A stretch of DNA of 64,000 nt from Dryas octopetala (taxonomy: Eukaryota; Streptophyta; Magnoliopsida; Rosales; Rosaceae), in the NCBI GenBank assembly GCA_963921425.1, contig OY992837.1, positions 283,896-347,895 of the forward strand, given 5' to 3'. Below are positions 49,773 to 63,000 of this stretch, piece after piece (position 1 is the first letter of the stretch; the number at the start of each line of letters is the position of its first letter). The position numbers and the translations under genes are program-made. A model generated the notes under the pieces. It was not told where the DNA came from. It ran no database searches and saw only the letters and a list, made by a program, of their open reading frames with translations.

Positions 49773-50822
49773 AATGCTGGTTGCTCACCAACTTGGCTTC
49801 AAAAATGGTGAAGAATGGCAGTTGCAACTCAGAACCTCTTATGTTAACGTTACAACTTTATACCGCTTCCAGAGAGTGCCAGGCTGAGAGTGCCAGGCTG
49901 AGAGTGACACAAGTTTAATCCGATAGCGAGGCACGTTTTCATCTACTTGGTTCGACGTCTCTAGTTGTATTGTACCTAACCGTCAAGCATGACACTTGGC
50001 TCCAATTCAATGCGATGGGTTTGGACTTTGGAGGGAAAGCAAGTGATCTCAACTCTCAAGAGTAAGCCAAACGGTGTGGATTGAGATGATAATGGATAAT
50101 GGTAGTACAATGGCATATAGCAAGGATATTCCGAGGAATACTCAATAGTCGATGCCCATCTTCTAGATTGCTTTGATGATGTTGCTTTCGGGTCCTGTTT
50201 TATCAATTTAATTTGGTTCAATTACTATAACAATTATGACGAAACGACCACTAATAAGTAACATAAAACAACAAACTGTTGATTTCATAAATTTATTCAT
50301 GAGATTTGACATTCATTCCTTTCACCGGTACATTGTTATTTTTGGAATTTTGGAGTGTGAGAGTGAAATCAACATACACTACGAAACGATGCTTCACTCG
50401 CAAACTCTCCCAACATCCAACTCAAATCTAATGAAAATAACATCACTATTTGTAGCCATTAATGGTTTTATCACTTGGTCAAAAAGTAATGCACTTTACT
50501 GGGATTTGAATTATGTTTGAATGCCAACCATTGGATTTGGTTCATTGTCGTATAGAAGATAAGCTTTGTAGCCTTTGTTTCCAATTTCATTTCTTACTAA
50601 ACTAGTAGCCAAAACCTATTTAGTCACCCAACTCGAGCATAAACTTCAAACAGCACTGGATCCATAAACACTAAAAAATAACTCAAGTCTACACATAAAA
50701 GCCAAATATAAAGGCATAACATCCAATACCAACATAGTCCTATCAAAGCATTAACTTTCCAAAATTCAAAAATCAAAAGATCTCATTCCATTCGTTAGAA
50801 TTTGTGGAGCTACCCAAATCCT
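49773..50822. other. LCAT3 promoter side and RPL38 3' flank
   Basis: A short tandem of a 14-bp unit (agagtgccaggctg, two copies plus a partial) lies at 49873-49904, in the LCAT3 leader or promoter. The frame at 50236-50520 (+) has no recognisable relatives. Otherwise empty. Confidence 0.5.
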
Positions 50823-52671
50823 TCACAGGTCCTGCACGCTCAAACCTACAAATAAAAGATCAAAACAATATAGTTATAACTATGCACCTTGTTTAAAAAA
50901 AATAAGAAGAAAGTTCTCGGACTCAAAAGTCATCTCAACAAAAACTCATTCAAGAGGTTGTATCCACCTTGTTTCAAGCTACACTACAAACAAGGATGGT
51001 CATTCTAGCCAAAACACATGGGACATATGAGAGCGAGTACATGGTTTCATGCATCTAAATTCACAAATGACAGTAAACCATCATCAAAATTCAATGACAC
51101 AATTTAACAAGAAAAGATTTACCTGGAGGGAGGGATTGCTTCAACTTGTCAGCTTTTTCATTATCAAACACGCAAAGTGTGTAAAGGTACTTTGAGCATC
51201 GGACCTTAAACTTGACTGCATCTTTGCTCCTCTTGATTTTGACGGAACGTGCATCCTTCCTTCTCGCAGTTAGAAGGAAATCCTTAATCTCGTGGATTTG
51301 CTTCGGCTGTTGTAAGAGAGACAAAGCATAGACATTATATGCATTCTCAAATTCAAGTCTGAAGAATGCTTGGATGTTCACATGTTTTAACATCAATTAT
51401 CCATCACTTAAAACAAAATTATACAAGATTATTAGTGTGTCAATAAACTTCTTAGAAGAATTGATAAAACTATATTAGCATAAAGTTACAAGAACAACGG
51501 GTAAAACACCAACGAAAAGTAATACACAAACCACTGTCAGACATGCTTCATAAAAATACATTCGAACTACATATCCAACTGATACCATAGTGTTCAGGAA
51601 AAAAGGATGAGAAGTGCAATATTCTGTGACTTTGGAAAGCCAACAGACACCTAGTGAATTATCCTCTGGTCCAATTCATATAAATACAAATAGTATCTTG
51701 TTTTAGAACCAGAGATCAAAGATACAGCAATATTAAAACAACATGTGCACCTGTTTAATATAAACTAGGAGCATTGGGAAAAATATATGGTCTAAAGCAT
51801 CAAAAGCAAACATGAAATGCATCACACATTTATCATTATAGAAAGTTCATTCTCCAGACTCATAACTGCATTAACCACTGACTTCAGTCTCATAATAATA
51901 AATTCCTTTATTTACTCCAAAAATATTATCATCTAGTTCAGCTCCAATACACAAAAAAAATCCTAAAATTTGAAGCCCATCTGATAATGTTTTCATTATT
52001 TTTTTCTGTTTTTTCATGTAGGACAGGGAGTGCGATAGAACCAAAAAAATAAAAAATAGAGGAGGGCTTGGATAAAATTAGAACTAAAAACTAGTTGAAA
52101 TGATTTTTAGTTTCTATTTTGAAATTTGTGTTTTCTTCTCTCTCTCTCTCTCTCTCTCTCCTCCTCCATCTCTTCTATGTATCGTCTCCTAAAAAAATTA
52201 AAAATCTAAGTACACAAATGCCCTCGAAACTGATCAATATACACTACTCTTTTAGGTACCCAAAGTTAAAAAAAATAAATAAATGAAATTACTTAAAAAA
52301 ACCTCACGAGGAAAAAAAAAAAATTCACTCAAAATCTACTACATGGTTTAGAAAGCTAAATGCAATACAGAGTACTTCCTTTAGTTAGAATCAAACTAAT
52401 ATAAAAGCTCTAAGCTCACACAGTCACACAAACAAATAAACAAAATAATACTGATACAAAATCCAATACAAAACCTAAGAAAAAAAAAACACAATAATAA
52501 TAGGTTGACAACCTATCTAAGATCTACATTCAATTTTCTTCTTAAAATTTGAGGAACCGAAATCTTACATAACAGCATCTCAAGCTGATACAAGGCAGAT
52601 GATTTACTTAGGAAATAGGGTGCATTTTGATCAAAGGAAAATACAATAAATTAAGGGAGAAGACGTACCAT
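50823..52671 (-). CDS. RPL38: 60S ribosomal protein L38 (eL38)
   Basis: Three coding exons, 52671-52669, 51306-51123 and 50845-50823, encode the expected 69 residues: [20 protein letters not shown], then [20 protein letters not shown], ending LPPGLSVQDL. It is a small component of the large cytosolic ribosomal subunit. The first coding exon is just the ATG, followed directly by the donor gtacgt, and intron 1 is about 1.36 kb. Splitting off the start codon is common in plant ribosomal protein genes. The promoter carries a telo box and site II motifs (listed separately). Confidence 0.98.
52138..52161. repeat. (CT)n microsatellite
   Basis: About twelve CT units in intron 1 of RPL38. Confidence 0.95.
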
Positions 52672-52767
52672 TTTGCTCGTTTGGTCTTGAGGCTGCGAGT
52701 TCTCTGAGATGAAGGACTTGAAGGCTGGATTTGATATCGAAATGAGACTATATACGCTAAAAGCCTA

Positions 52768-52925
52768 AAACCCTAATTTAAAACTTTTTTGTTACCGATA
52801 TTGTCCCTAGGGCTTTGATTGAATGTTCGTGAAGGTTGATGGGCAAAGGGCTCTGAATTGCAGCCCATTTTATGTTATGTACTATTATTGGGCTCAAGTA
52901 TTCTTCTTTTTCTAACAGCTGGGCT
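52768..52925 (-). promoter_or_regulatory. Telo box and site II motifs of the RPL38 promoter
   Basis: AAACCCTAA is at 52768-52776, about 100 bp before the start codon. TGGGCT-type site II elements follow at 52862-52867 (as AGCCCA), 52889-52894 and 52920-52925. This pairing is the known signature of plant ribosomal-protein and other growth-linked promoters, bound by telo-box proteins and TCP factors. Confidence 0.7.
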
Positions 52926-53289
52926 CAAATAAGATTCAATGATTCAGACCCAAATAAATGAATCTGTAAATATAATTTTTTTTTGGTAAAAGAATCTTTA
53001 AATATTATTATTCAAATGACTTCTAAATATATCTAAGAATTTAAAAATTCATCATCCGAACTTCTTTTTTTTTCTTGCTGAAATTCTCAATTTTACTTCT
53101 GATTGCACTTATCAAATTATTTTAAAATCCAAATAAGAAAACCAATTATGATTCTGCATATATGAAAGAACTTCAAGAACATTTAGAACCTTACTTGTAT
53201 CATCTTTGTACTCATATAGTCATATCTACATCCCACCTTATACATTGCATCAACAAGTGTACTATTGAAGTAGTTAATTGAAGAATTTA

Positions 53290-53640
53290 AAACACCACTA
53301 TTATTTTCGTAGCACATTTGTACTTTTAAGCATTTTATTGTACTTTTGGACATTTCATTTTGTATGATTCTCAAATCATATTTATACCTTTAAACATATT
53401 CATTTTGTAAAATTCTTTTATCATATTTGGACCATTCTTATTTTACATTTGTACATTTAGGTATTTAATATTTGTAGCATATTATATCATATTTTGTATT
53501 ATTCTTGTGCCATATTTGTACATTTAGATATTTTATATTTTTACTCTTCTAATAACATATTTATTGCTTTAAGCATCTCAAATCGTTTTTTTTATATTTC
53601 AGTTCGTACTTTGATGCATTTTAAGTGTTTATAATTTTGA
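53290..53640. repeat. Degenerate AT-rich tandem repeat
   Basis: Variants of the phrase catatttgtacatttag..attttat recur with spacing near 65-70 bp (for example about 53313, 53377, 53441 and 53512), with much decay. It probably began as a minisatellite. A longer low-complexity AT-rich zone surrounds it, about 53150-53930. Confidence 0.45.
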
Positions 53641-53966
53641 TTAATTCAAAATTGTACATAGCGACATTGCAAGTTATATCGTGACACTTTCCAAGTCATT
53701 TCGTAAAGTTTCTTAAGTCCCGTCATAAAACAATTCAAATCGTTCTTTAAGAATTTTAACTTGTAACTTTATGCATTTTATTTTGTATCATTAATATGTG
53801 TATCTCTAAATATTTGATTTTATACCCCTCATATTTGTAGGCCTATTATATTAGTATTATATCACATTTTACTTTTGTTTTTGGTTGGTGAGTTATTATA
53901 TCATATTTATACTTTTATCAGTTAATCTGTAATGTTTTTTTTTTGGCCACTAGTTAATCATCTGTA

Positions 53967-54157
53967 CAGTAATGCTACATTTACCACATTTTTATACCAC
54001 AATTGCATACCATCTTACATGGCATTCATACATTGGACACTACAAATTAAAAAATAAAACTTAAAAAAGAAAAAAGAAATAACCTTCCAGTAAAGTAATG
54101 ACACATCAGGTGGGATACAAATGTGAGAAAAAAAATATGGGACAAATAGCATTATTG
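53967..54157. mobile_element. 191-bp MITE upstream of PrfB1, probably MULE-type
   Basis: The left end CAGTAATGCTACATTTACC pairs with the right end, whose reverse complement is CAATAATGCTATTTGTCC. It is flanked by a perfect direct repeat ATCATCTGTA at 53957-53966 and 54158-54167. Nine or ten bases of target duplication suggest the Mutator superfamily. The element has no coding capacity. It lies about 170 bp before the PrfB1 start codon, so it is in the promoter. Confidence 0.8.
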
Positions 54158-54327
54158 ATCATCTGTAATGTTAAGTTGTTAACCGATTAATTGACAGTGA
54201 AAAAAAACCCGATTAGTTGAGGTTGAATTTGGTTCCCAGAGGACCCAAACCCGAATTGAATGGATTGAGCTCTGTTCGCCTCTCAGCTATTAGCTAAATC
54301 CAAAGCCTGAAAGCCAAAGCCATAGCC

Positions 54328-57290
54328 ATGGAGGGTCATCTGAGACCTCCTCTATGCAGCTCAACAGCCATCTTATCTCCCAAACCTGCTCCAAATAGTA
54401 AACTAGCACACTTACCACACAAGCCCACTTCCTCTCCTCGTTTATGCTACACATTTGCTTTCTCTACAAACCTTTCAACCTCTTCTCGACTTCCCCCTCC
54501 TGGTGCGTTTCTTTGAAGCTTTCTATTTGACGCACTTGTCATTTGGAGCTTTTTCTTCTGTATAGGATTTTATATTTATGTGCTCCAAATTGCTTATATA
54601 GTTGATGCTTGATTTTACTCAGTTCTATTCGCGACACCTGAGAGTCAAGTAAGCGCGGGGGTCAACGCTGACGCAAGAGAATGGGCAATGCAAGGTCTGT
54701 TTTGGGTATTTTGAACTTTGTGTTATGGTTGAGCATGCAATGCTATGCTATGTTACAGTGTTGTAATTTCTTCTTATCTCTCACAGATTTTTATTTCTTA
54801 AGAAAAGATGTCGAAACTACAGCAGAGCGTGTTAAAGAGATAAGAGCCTCTGCCTGTCTGCAACAGTTAGAACAAGAACTTGCAGATTTGGAGTTGAAAG
54901 CAACTGATACCTCTTTTTGGGATGATCGAGTTAAGGCTCAAGAAAACCTTTTAGCCCTCACTGATGTCAAAGACAGGATAAAATTGCTTAATGAGTTCAA
55001 ATCACAGGTCAATTCCCAAATTTCTTATTTTGTTTAGAGTATTGTTTTCACATCATTTTTTCTTTGGGAGAGGAGGGGGGTTAAAATGGCATCAGTCGCA
55101 TCATGGTTGTTTTTCAAGATGATAGGATTGTGCTTCAAGTGTGATATGGTCATAATCATTTATGAACTGTGCAGTTTTGCTATGAAGAATTCATACTTTT
55201 CTGTAAAACTACTTACCCTTATGTTCAGACTTGTAATCAATGAACCAGCATGAAATTGGAAGGGGCAAAACTTATTTTTCACAATATGAACCAGCATGAG
55301 TTGACGTAAGGCTTTGGAAGTTCTATTTCAAAGATAGGTTCCCATTCAATGAACGCAAAAAGCAATAGGGACTCTGAAATTTCCAATTAACAACTGGTGT
55401 GGTGACATTTCTCTTATGGTACCCTTGTAAAACTCTTTTAAGGTCATGTTTATGACTTAGTATGCTGATATTTTCATGTGCATGCTCTCAGATAACTTAA
55501 TGACATTGATAGGTGGGCACTAAAAAGTTAGCCTTTAGCCCACGTAAGTTGATGGGGCTGGGGTTGGGATGAATCTTTGGTTCCAATTTTTTTATTTTTT
55601 TTAAAAAGGAAGAAAAATATTTATTAATTTTTGACCTATGGTGCTTTACCGGGGAAAACATGCTTCTTGCTAGGCTTGTATGGACATATGGACATCTGAA
55701 ATCCCCTAAGAAAGAGCATTTTTCTCAGGTTGCCTGTTCAAGATAAGATATTTAAAGTTGTTAATTTGATGATTAAGATACATTGGATGCAGGTTGAAGA
55801 TGCAGAAACAATAGTCAAGCTAACTGAAGAGATGGACTCCATAGATAATGGACTTCTTGAAGAGGCTGCCAGTACCATCAAGGAAGTGAACAAGGGACTG
55901 GATCGGTTTGAGTTAACTCAACTTCTTTCTGGGCCTTATGACAAAGAAGGTGCTGTTATCTTTATTACAGCTGGTGCTGGAGGCACTGATGCACAGGTAA
56001 TTAGAATAATATGTGCAAGCAATAGCAACAAATTCTTTTGATTCTTACTAGTTTGATGGAAATTTTAGATTCTGTGAGATGCATTTATAGAGACCAGAAC
56101 TGACCGTTTGAATCAAGAACAATGCATTTATAGCTATTTGGTTCATCCTTGGCCAAAATTAGCTTACCCCGGTTTGTTACCATTGTGAGAATACTGCATG
56201 GGGCTAGTATAGCTATGTTCAGCAATTACTGAATTTGCCATAAGCATCCACTGGATTTCTTTGCCTGAACTTCTGCTTGGTTGTTTAGCAGTGGTGGGAG
56301 ATTGACGTTTCTGATGGTTGGTAAGCTAGGTGAAGTTCATTTTCATATGGGTATCCTCTGCATCCAAGTTAATGGTTAGCTTTGATAGTGATACGCCCTT
56401 GCTTGTTCTACTTCAATTACACCAGAAAAAGTTAACTTCTGTAGGATTATTCCTCTTTAGGGCTTTAATGGAATCTAAAGAGCCATTTATGTGCTTTATG
56501 ATGGATTCTTTTTGTCTTTCAATATATCAAGAGGGAACAATTCTGCTGGTTGGTTACTATTCCTGAGTTGTCATTATCTGATTTTTATGTGAATCGAGTG
56601 TTTGGCTAAAATGAATCACCATTGAGAATATCCTGACCATTGAATGGCTTAAAACATGAAAGATAATTAAAGGAAAAGTCTTAATTCACCAGAAGGACAG
56701 AGATGTTGGGAAGTCCTGCATGTAAAAGTTAAGGCTGCTCATGAGTCATGAGGGTTAGGTTATAGGTTATGTTTTTCTTGTATAAAAACTTTGATAATTT
56801 TCAGTGCAGGATTGGGCTGAAATGTTACTCAGGATGTATGTGAGGTGGGGAGAAAAGCAGAGATACAAGACACGAGTGGTTGAGAAATCCCCAGGAGAGG
56901 AAGCTGGAATTAAGTCAGCAACAATCGAAGTTGAAGGTCGTTATGCTTATGGATATTTGTCTGGGGAGAAAGGAACACACCGCATTGTTCGGCAGTCTCC
57001 TTTTAATGCCAAAGGTCTTCGCCAGGTATCTAAGAACGCTCTGGGAAACTATAAATTATTAAAAATTTATTTATAAAATACTAATTAAGAGGACATAGTG
57101 CTTTTCACATGCAAGAGTTGACACCCGTCAACATTGTTATGTGGACCAGCCTTGGGTAATTTTGAGCCACCATACTGTTGGGAAAAAAGAATTTCCCTGA
57201 GACTAGGGAAAAATAAGAAGAGACAAAGATGTGTTAGAGTTGAGATAAAAAGAACGGGAGAAAAGAAAAGTGAAAATTAATTAGTTTTTT

Positions 57291-57330
<40 letters not shown>

Positions 57331-58558
57331 TCTCTTGGGAGGGGGGGGGGTGTTATGTATTCACCACACACACGCACACAGGGAGGGAGAGGGTGAGTTT
57401 GCACATATATCCTATTGTATGTGTATATTCTAACTTAAAGTTCATGTAGACAAGCTTCTCTGGTGTTGACATCATGCCTCTTCTACCTGAGGAATCACTG
57501 AAAGTTGAACTACCTGAAGAGGACCTGGACATAAGTTTTTCGAGGGCAGGCGGGAAAGGAGGCCAGAATGTGAACAAAATTGAAAGTGCTGTCCGAATTA
57601 CTCACATCCCCACTGGTGTTACTGTTCGCTGCACAGGTTTCTTTAGCCCCATGATTTCTTTGTTAGTTTCACCATTGAAAGATATTTCTTTGTTCATTGC
57701 ATCAAATTAAGTCCCTAATCTGTTTGTAGACCTGGTGAGCATGATAATTTTTATCTCCATTTATTTATGTAATCTCTGAAAAAATATTTTACTATCCACG
57801 ACTTCAATTATCAACTTGTATTATGGTTCATCTGATTGAAAACATCCCCACATGGCTTGGATAACATTCAATATGTGAAAATATTTGGCTGCTATCAGGG
57901 GGTTTACAATATTGTATTTGTGACATGTGACTTTTGGAGTTGTACATATCTTGTTCAAGTACTTACTTAAGCTTGTTCATGTTATTTTCATCAACATTTG
58001 CACTTTTTATACTATTATGGACTGGGACCCACCTGAATGTTTCAGCATTGGATTGAGCTCTCTTGCCTTTTAAGTTTTAACTTGAAGAGTATAGAGTTGA
58101 ATTGGCTGATTGATGTGTTATTTTGTATTTCTTTGTGATTTTGCATGATCCGTATAATTACTATGCTGCCATTTTGGATTTGTGAAATTTTTTGAAAAGT
58201 ATAATGCCTAATGCGAGTTGTGTGATGAGCTCTTTTTGTTGACTACAATGCAGAAGAGAGATCCCAGCTTGCAAACAAAATCAAGGCTCTAAGCAGGTTG
58301 AAAGCGAAGCTGTTAGTGATCGCGGAGGAGCAACGGGCATCAGAAATTAAGCAAATACGAGGAGACGTAGTGAAGGCCGAATGGGGCCAACAGATAAGAA
58401 ACTATGTGTTCCATCCATACAAACTTGTCAAGGATGTAAGGACAGGATATGAGACATCGGATATCACTTCCGTAATGGACGGTGATTTGGAGCCTTACAT
58501 TAAAGCTTACCTCAAACATAAATACACTATGAAAGTGGCTGCAAGTGTAGCTAATTAA
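54328..58558 (+). CDS. PRFB1: Plastid peptide chain release factor 2 (PrfB1/HCF109)
   Basis: Seven exons, 54328-54502, 54623-54694, 54787-55007, 55793-55996, 56810-57025, 57450-57636 and 58254-58558, encode 459 residues. The first 60 or so residues are Ser/Pro-rich and free of acidic residues after the start, as in a chloroplast transit peptide. The release-factor body follows: helical domain 1 ([18 protein letters not shown] onward), SPF at 287-289, the tripeptide that reads UGA/UAA in RF2 proteins, and GGQ at 333-335 within [11 protein letters not shown], which triggers peptide release. It ends in the usual YLKHKYTM tail. In Arabidopsis HCF109 ends translation at UGA codons in chloroplasts and stabilises UGA-containing plastid transcripts; the role here is by orthology. 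There is no programmed frameshift as in bacterial prfB. Confidence 0.96.
57294..57335. repeat. (CT)n microsatellite followed by a G run
   Basis: CT units in intron 5 of PrfB1, followed within a few bases by a G-rich run and then CA repeats. Confidence 0.9.
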
Positions 58559-59597
58559 AATTCAGCATGTAATTCCATTTTTATGATCTACTTGAGGTTG
58601 GGTTGGTACATGCTTAAATTGTATAATTGAATGTAGGATGAGGAGGTAGGCATATGGCTGATGTTTCATATTTCTGTATGTATGTATGTATATTAGCAAA
58701 CGTTGTTTGAGCTATTGACAAATCCCAATACCCAATGAAGATAAAGAAAGAAGGTTAAGGATCCAATTAATTATTAATTAATTGTCAAGCTTTATAACCT
58801 CTCATTACTCTCATTCGTGCTGAAACCAATGAATAGAAAAAGACATTGGATCATCATCCATCCATCCAATTGTTGATGGATCGCAGAGGGGAAGGGGAAT
58901 GTTTTCTAATTTTTATCTCTTAATTTTTTCAAGAATAAAATTGGGTTAAGAAATTTACGAAGGGGAGGGTTAATTTGACTTACTGAACAAATAAACTAAT
59001 AAAGGGTTTAAATAGCACTATCCGATTTGTTTGGCGCGTATTAAACTTGTTTTTTGGTAAAATTATGGAAACTTTGTTATTACGTATTAGTGAACACAGA
59101 AGACAGATGAGAATTATTATTATTATTTTGTTCTCAAAAATAAGTATGACAATTATTATTATTGATAGAAAACTGAAGAGAGAAACTTGGGTGTGAAGTA
59201 CTCAAGTCTTTTGTCAGCGACAGCGACGATGCTGAAATATGAAAAGTTGTCGAGAGGTGAAGCAGCGTGTACTTAAGAAAACAACACTTTCAAGTTTCCA
59301 CTTATAACTAAGAACCGGACGGGCCCCACAAAAGCTTTCCCATTCGTTTCTTTGCAAGGGGGAGAGAATCGGAGAATTAGGAAAGAAAAGAATCCAATCA
59401 AATTAAGTTTCTCTCGGAAGCTGCTTCCTCAGGAAGTTGTTACATGTGACTGTATAGACTCGTCACATTCACGGGCTCTGTCTCTATAAATTCTGATACC
59501 ATTTGCTGCTTAAGACTCCCGCACGCACTCTCTTCTTCTCAGCAAATTCACTCTCTGGGTGCTTCTGCTTTCATTCGATCACTCTCTGTCAGTTGCT
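58559..59597. other. Intergenic between PrfB1 and DCL2, DCL2 promoter
   Basis: It contains the PrfB1 3' UTR with a (TATG)n run near 58677-58690, then AT-rich sequence, then the DCL2 5' leader. No other gene is seen. Confidence 0.5.
59485..59490 (+). promoter_or_regulatory. TATA-like box of DCL2
   Basis: TATAAA lies 108 bp before the DCL2 start codon in a pyrimidine-rich setting. This is motif evidence only. Confidence 0.4.
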
Positions 59598-59992
59598 ATG
59601 GAACCAGCGAACATGGAGATCAACGAAACCGAACTATCTGCTGATGCTCTCCCATTTGCCAGAAGGTTCGTTTTTTGCTTTTCTTCGTTTTTGTTAAATC
59701 CACTCTGAAATTTCTATTGTTTTCATTCTTTGCAGCTACCAGCTAGAAGCATTAGAGAAAGCCATTAAGCAGAACACAATAGTGTACTTGGAGACTGGCT
59801 CTGGCAAGACTCTCATTGCTATCATGCTTCTCCGAAGCTATGCCTATATGCTCCGCAAGCCTTCTCCCTTCATTGCTGTCTTCTTGGTTCCCCAAGTTGT
59901 CTTGGTCAAACAAGTATGCAACCAACAACTCCCCCTTGTCTCTACACTCGCACATCAACTGTTATAAGTTCCACATTTTTCATATTTATGCC

Positions 59993-60028
<36 letters not shown>

Positions 60029-63000
60029 TTCTAGTTCTTGTGTTTTCATGGGCTACATTACATTCCTTTTCATTGTTTCAATGCCGCATTAAAACGATAT
60101 GGTTTAAGATTTTCCAAATGGAAATGACATTTTTGGAGTTATTAGCTATGTCTAATTTCCACTTAAATTGTCCCATGGAAGTTGATGGCAGGGGTATGAG
60201 TTTTTGTCATTGTTAAGAATGGTCTTCAAAGTTAAATTTAATGGAAAAAGTTTATATACGTTTTAGCACTTAATTATATTGCATAAACTGTTGATTTTTC
60301 GTTGAAAGCTGAAGTTGAAAAAATGTACTTGTTCTGTGCAAGTTATTTAGGTTAAAGTTTAGAAGTCGTAAACTTCTATCCCTAATATATCATGGATAAT
60401 AGATTTTGGGATAACTAGATATATCTGTCAAAGCTAAGATTCTATATTCATTCATTCCTCTTATGCTTTCTGTGTCTATAACATTAGCAAGCTGAAGCTG
60501 TGAAAATGCACACTGACTTGGAAGTGGGTATGTATTGGGGAGATATGGGAGTTGACTTCTGGGACGCTGATATGTGGAAGCAACAAATAGAAAAATATGA
60601 GGTGGGAGTTCTGATTATATATGTGTATATAAATTATGTATTTTGATTATAATTTTATCCTAGAAATCTGCTTCGATTACTCAGTTCATTTGGAAATTTC
60701 TTGTGTTCTCAATTTCAATATTCATGTTTTTCAGTTTTTGTGTTCTTTGAAAACTGTTTCATGGCCATAAGCCATCTGATGATTTCTAAATGGACTATGG
60801 CAGTCAAAAAAATCTTTTAAGGTGCAAGTGGCCACAACATTTTCCTCAATTTCTTAAAATGGCCGATTAAAAACACACAATGACTGTTTTATTCCTTTTT
60901 TTTTTCCTTCTTCGTGTCATCCTATTTATTAAAACGTTTAAAACTTTTGGTGGTATATTCGTTCTTTTCTTATTAGTAGACAAAGTGGGTTCTCTTACAG
61001 GCTTACTTAGTAGTTGATAAAGTGGGTTCTCTTAATTATAGTATACATATGGAAGACAGTAGGTTCTTTAATTTTTAGCTTTATAATTACAGGTGCTTGT
61101 GATGACTCCGCAAATATTGCTTACTAATTTGAGGCATAGCTTCTTCAAACTAAGGATGATAAAGGTTCTGATTATCGATGAATGCCATAATGCCAGGGGT
61201 GACCACCCATATGCTTGCATAATGAAGGTTAAGTAACTGAAAGTTACTGTTCCCTAGTTGTGTTGCTTCTTCATAATGAGATTGTTGCATGTACGGTGCA
61301 TGTTTTTGTAATACTTGAAAGGATTTGGATGATGTGCAGGAGTTCTTTCATCGTCAGTTACATTCTGGCTTATCTGATCTTCCAAGGATATTTGGAATGA
61401 CTGCTTCCCCCATAAAAAAAAAAGGTATATGCCTTAAGAATATTTTATATCATATTTATCAATTATTATTAAATGCATATTCATTTTTTATTCTGTTTTT
61501 ATTATGAATAATTTCTCTTTTGATGTAGGTGGAAAGTCAGAGTTATCCTATTGGAAAACAATTAATGAACTTGAAACCCTGATGAATTCAAAGGTTGATT
61601 CTGTTCATTTGATGTCTAGGACATGTAGAACTTTATTTCTAGCCATCTGCCATGTCCAACTTTATTTCTAGCCATCTGCCATGTCCAACTTTATTTCTAA
61701 CCTTCTCTGTCCTCTGCTTTGGGTTGGTGCTTCAAGGTGTATACGTGTGTTAGTGAATCTGTGCTTGCTGAGTTTATACCACTCTCAACTCCAAAGTTTA
61801 AATACTACAGCCACAAGGAGATTCCATATTCCTTGTATGAACGTTTAACAAATCAGTTGAAGAATTTGAAAGAAAAGGTGTGTAATTTATGTAATGCATT
61901 ATTAGAATTGTTGTTTTCTTTTCCATATGATGCTTGTAAAACCGATTAAATTTTCTCTTGAGTTCCAATACTCATTCAAAGTTTGAATCTGTGTAAGGGA
62001 AAGAGGAAGGTCAAAAGGGAAATGAGTAGATGTTGAGGATCTGTGTAGGGAATTATTAGCATTGAAAAATGTTTTTTTTTTTCTTTTTTTGGGCTGAAAT
62101 TTTGTGTGAATCTCTGTTATTCAGTACTTGAATGGATACTCATGCTGTATTTTCATATTTTTTTCTTCCTTGGAAGTGTAGACCATATGTGCTTATAATG
62201 CTTTTGTCTTTGTCCAATAAAAAAAAAAAAGCAGATTTTCTTCTTTGAATCCTATATTTTGTTTTTTTGTTTTTTTTGTTTTTAAATTTGGAAAGCAGTA
62301 GATTGTTTCTTTGAGGGTATTGACAATTGGTTTACTGCTCCTCAGCATGAACTGTCACTTGAAACTTTCGACCTCAGTGAGTCTACATCAGGATCCATAA
62401 GCAGAAAGATAATGAAGATTTCTTCAGCTTTAGCATTTTGTTTGGATGAACTTGGTGTTTGGCTGGCGTCAAAGGTATGTAATCAATGTCCTTGGCTTTG
62501 TTCTAGGTTTCTCTGGAAATGGCATAATAGACATAATTGGATTTCCATTTGAAAAACAGGCGGCTTGGTCCTTTTCACACAAAGAAACTGACTTGTTTTC
62601 ATGGGAGAAACTGGATGTGTTCGGTGAGACCATTGTTAGAAAATTCAGTTTCGAAGCCTACCAGGCATTTGCATCTTTTCTACCATCTGGTATGCCTATT
62701 AACTCATCTGAGTACTGCTGTAGATTTTGATTTGTTATTGTTTCTTACAGTGTTTCTTTCTTCCATTTTCTTTTTCACCTTTCACTTAGATCCAAAGTGG
62801 ACTATTGCTGATGTTACATACATGATGAATGAGGGGTTTCTAACTTCCAAAGTTGTCTGTCTCATTCAATTGCTTCTTGAATACAGGTTGGTTTGTCCTG
62901 AATGACCATTTTATGTTTGTGAATAAGTGTAGAATAGTTTGGAGTGTCCTGGATGTGTCAAGGTCAATACACAATTTTATTATTTCGCTTTTGGTTTCCT

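Noticed and set aside
50846-51122. C/D-box snoRNA in RPL38 intron 2
   Set aside because: A tgatgatg phrase occurs on the minus strand, but no matching D box at a suitable distance was found.
54328-58558. Programmed frameshift as in bacterial prfB
   Set aside because: The spliced frame is continuous and no in-frame UGA autoregulatory site is present.
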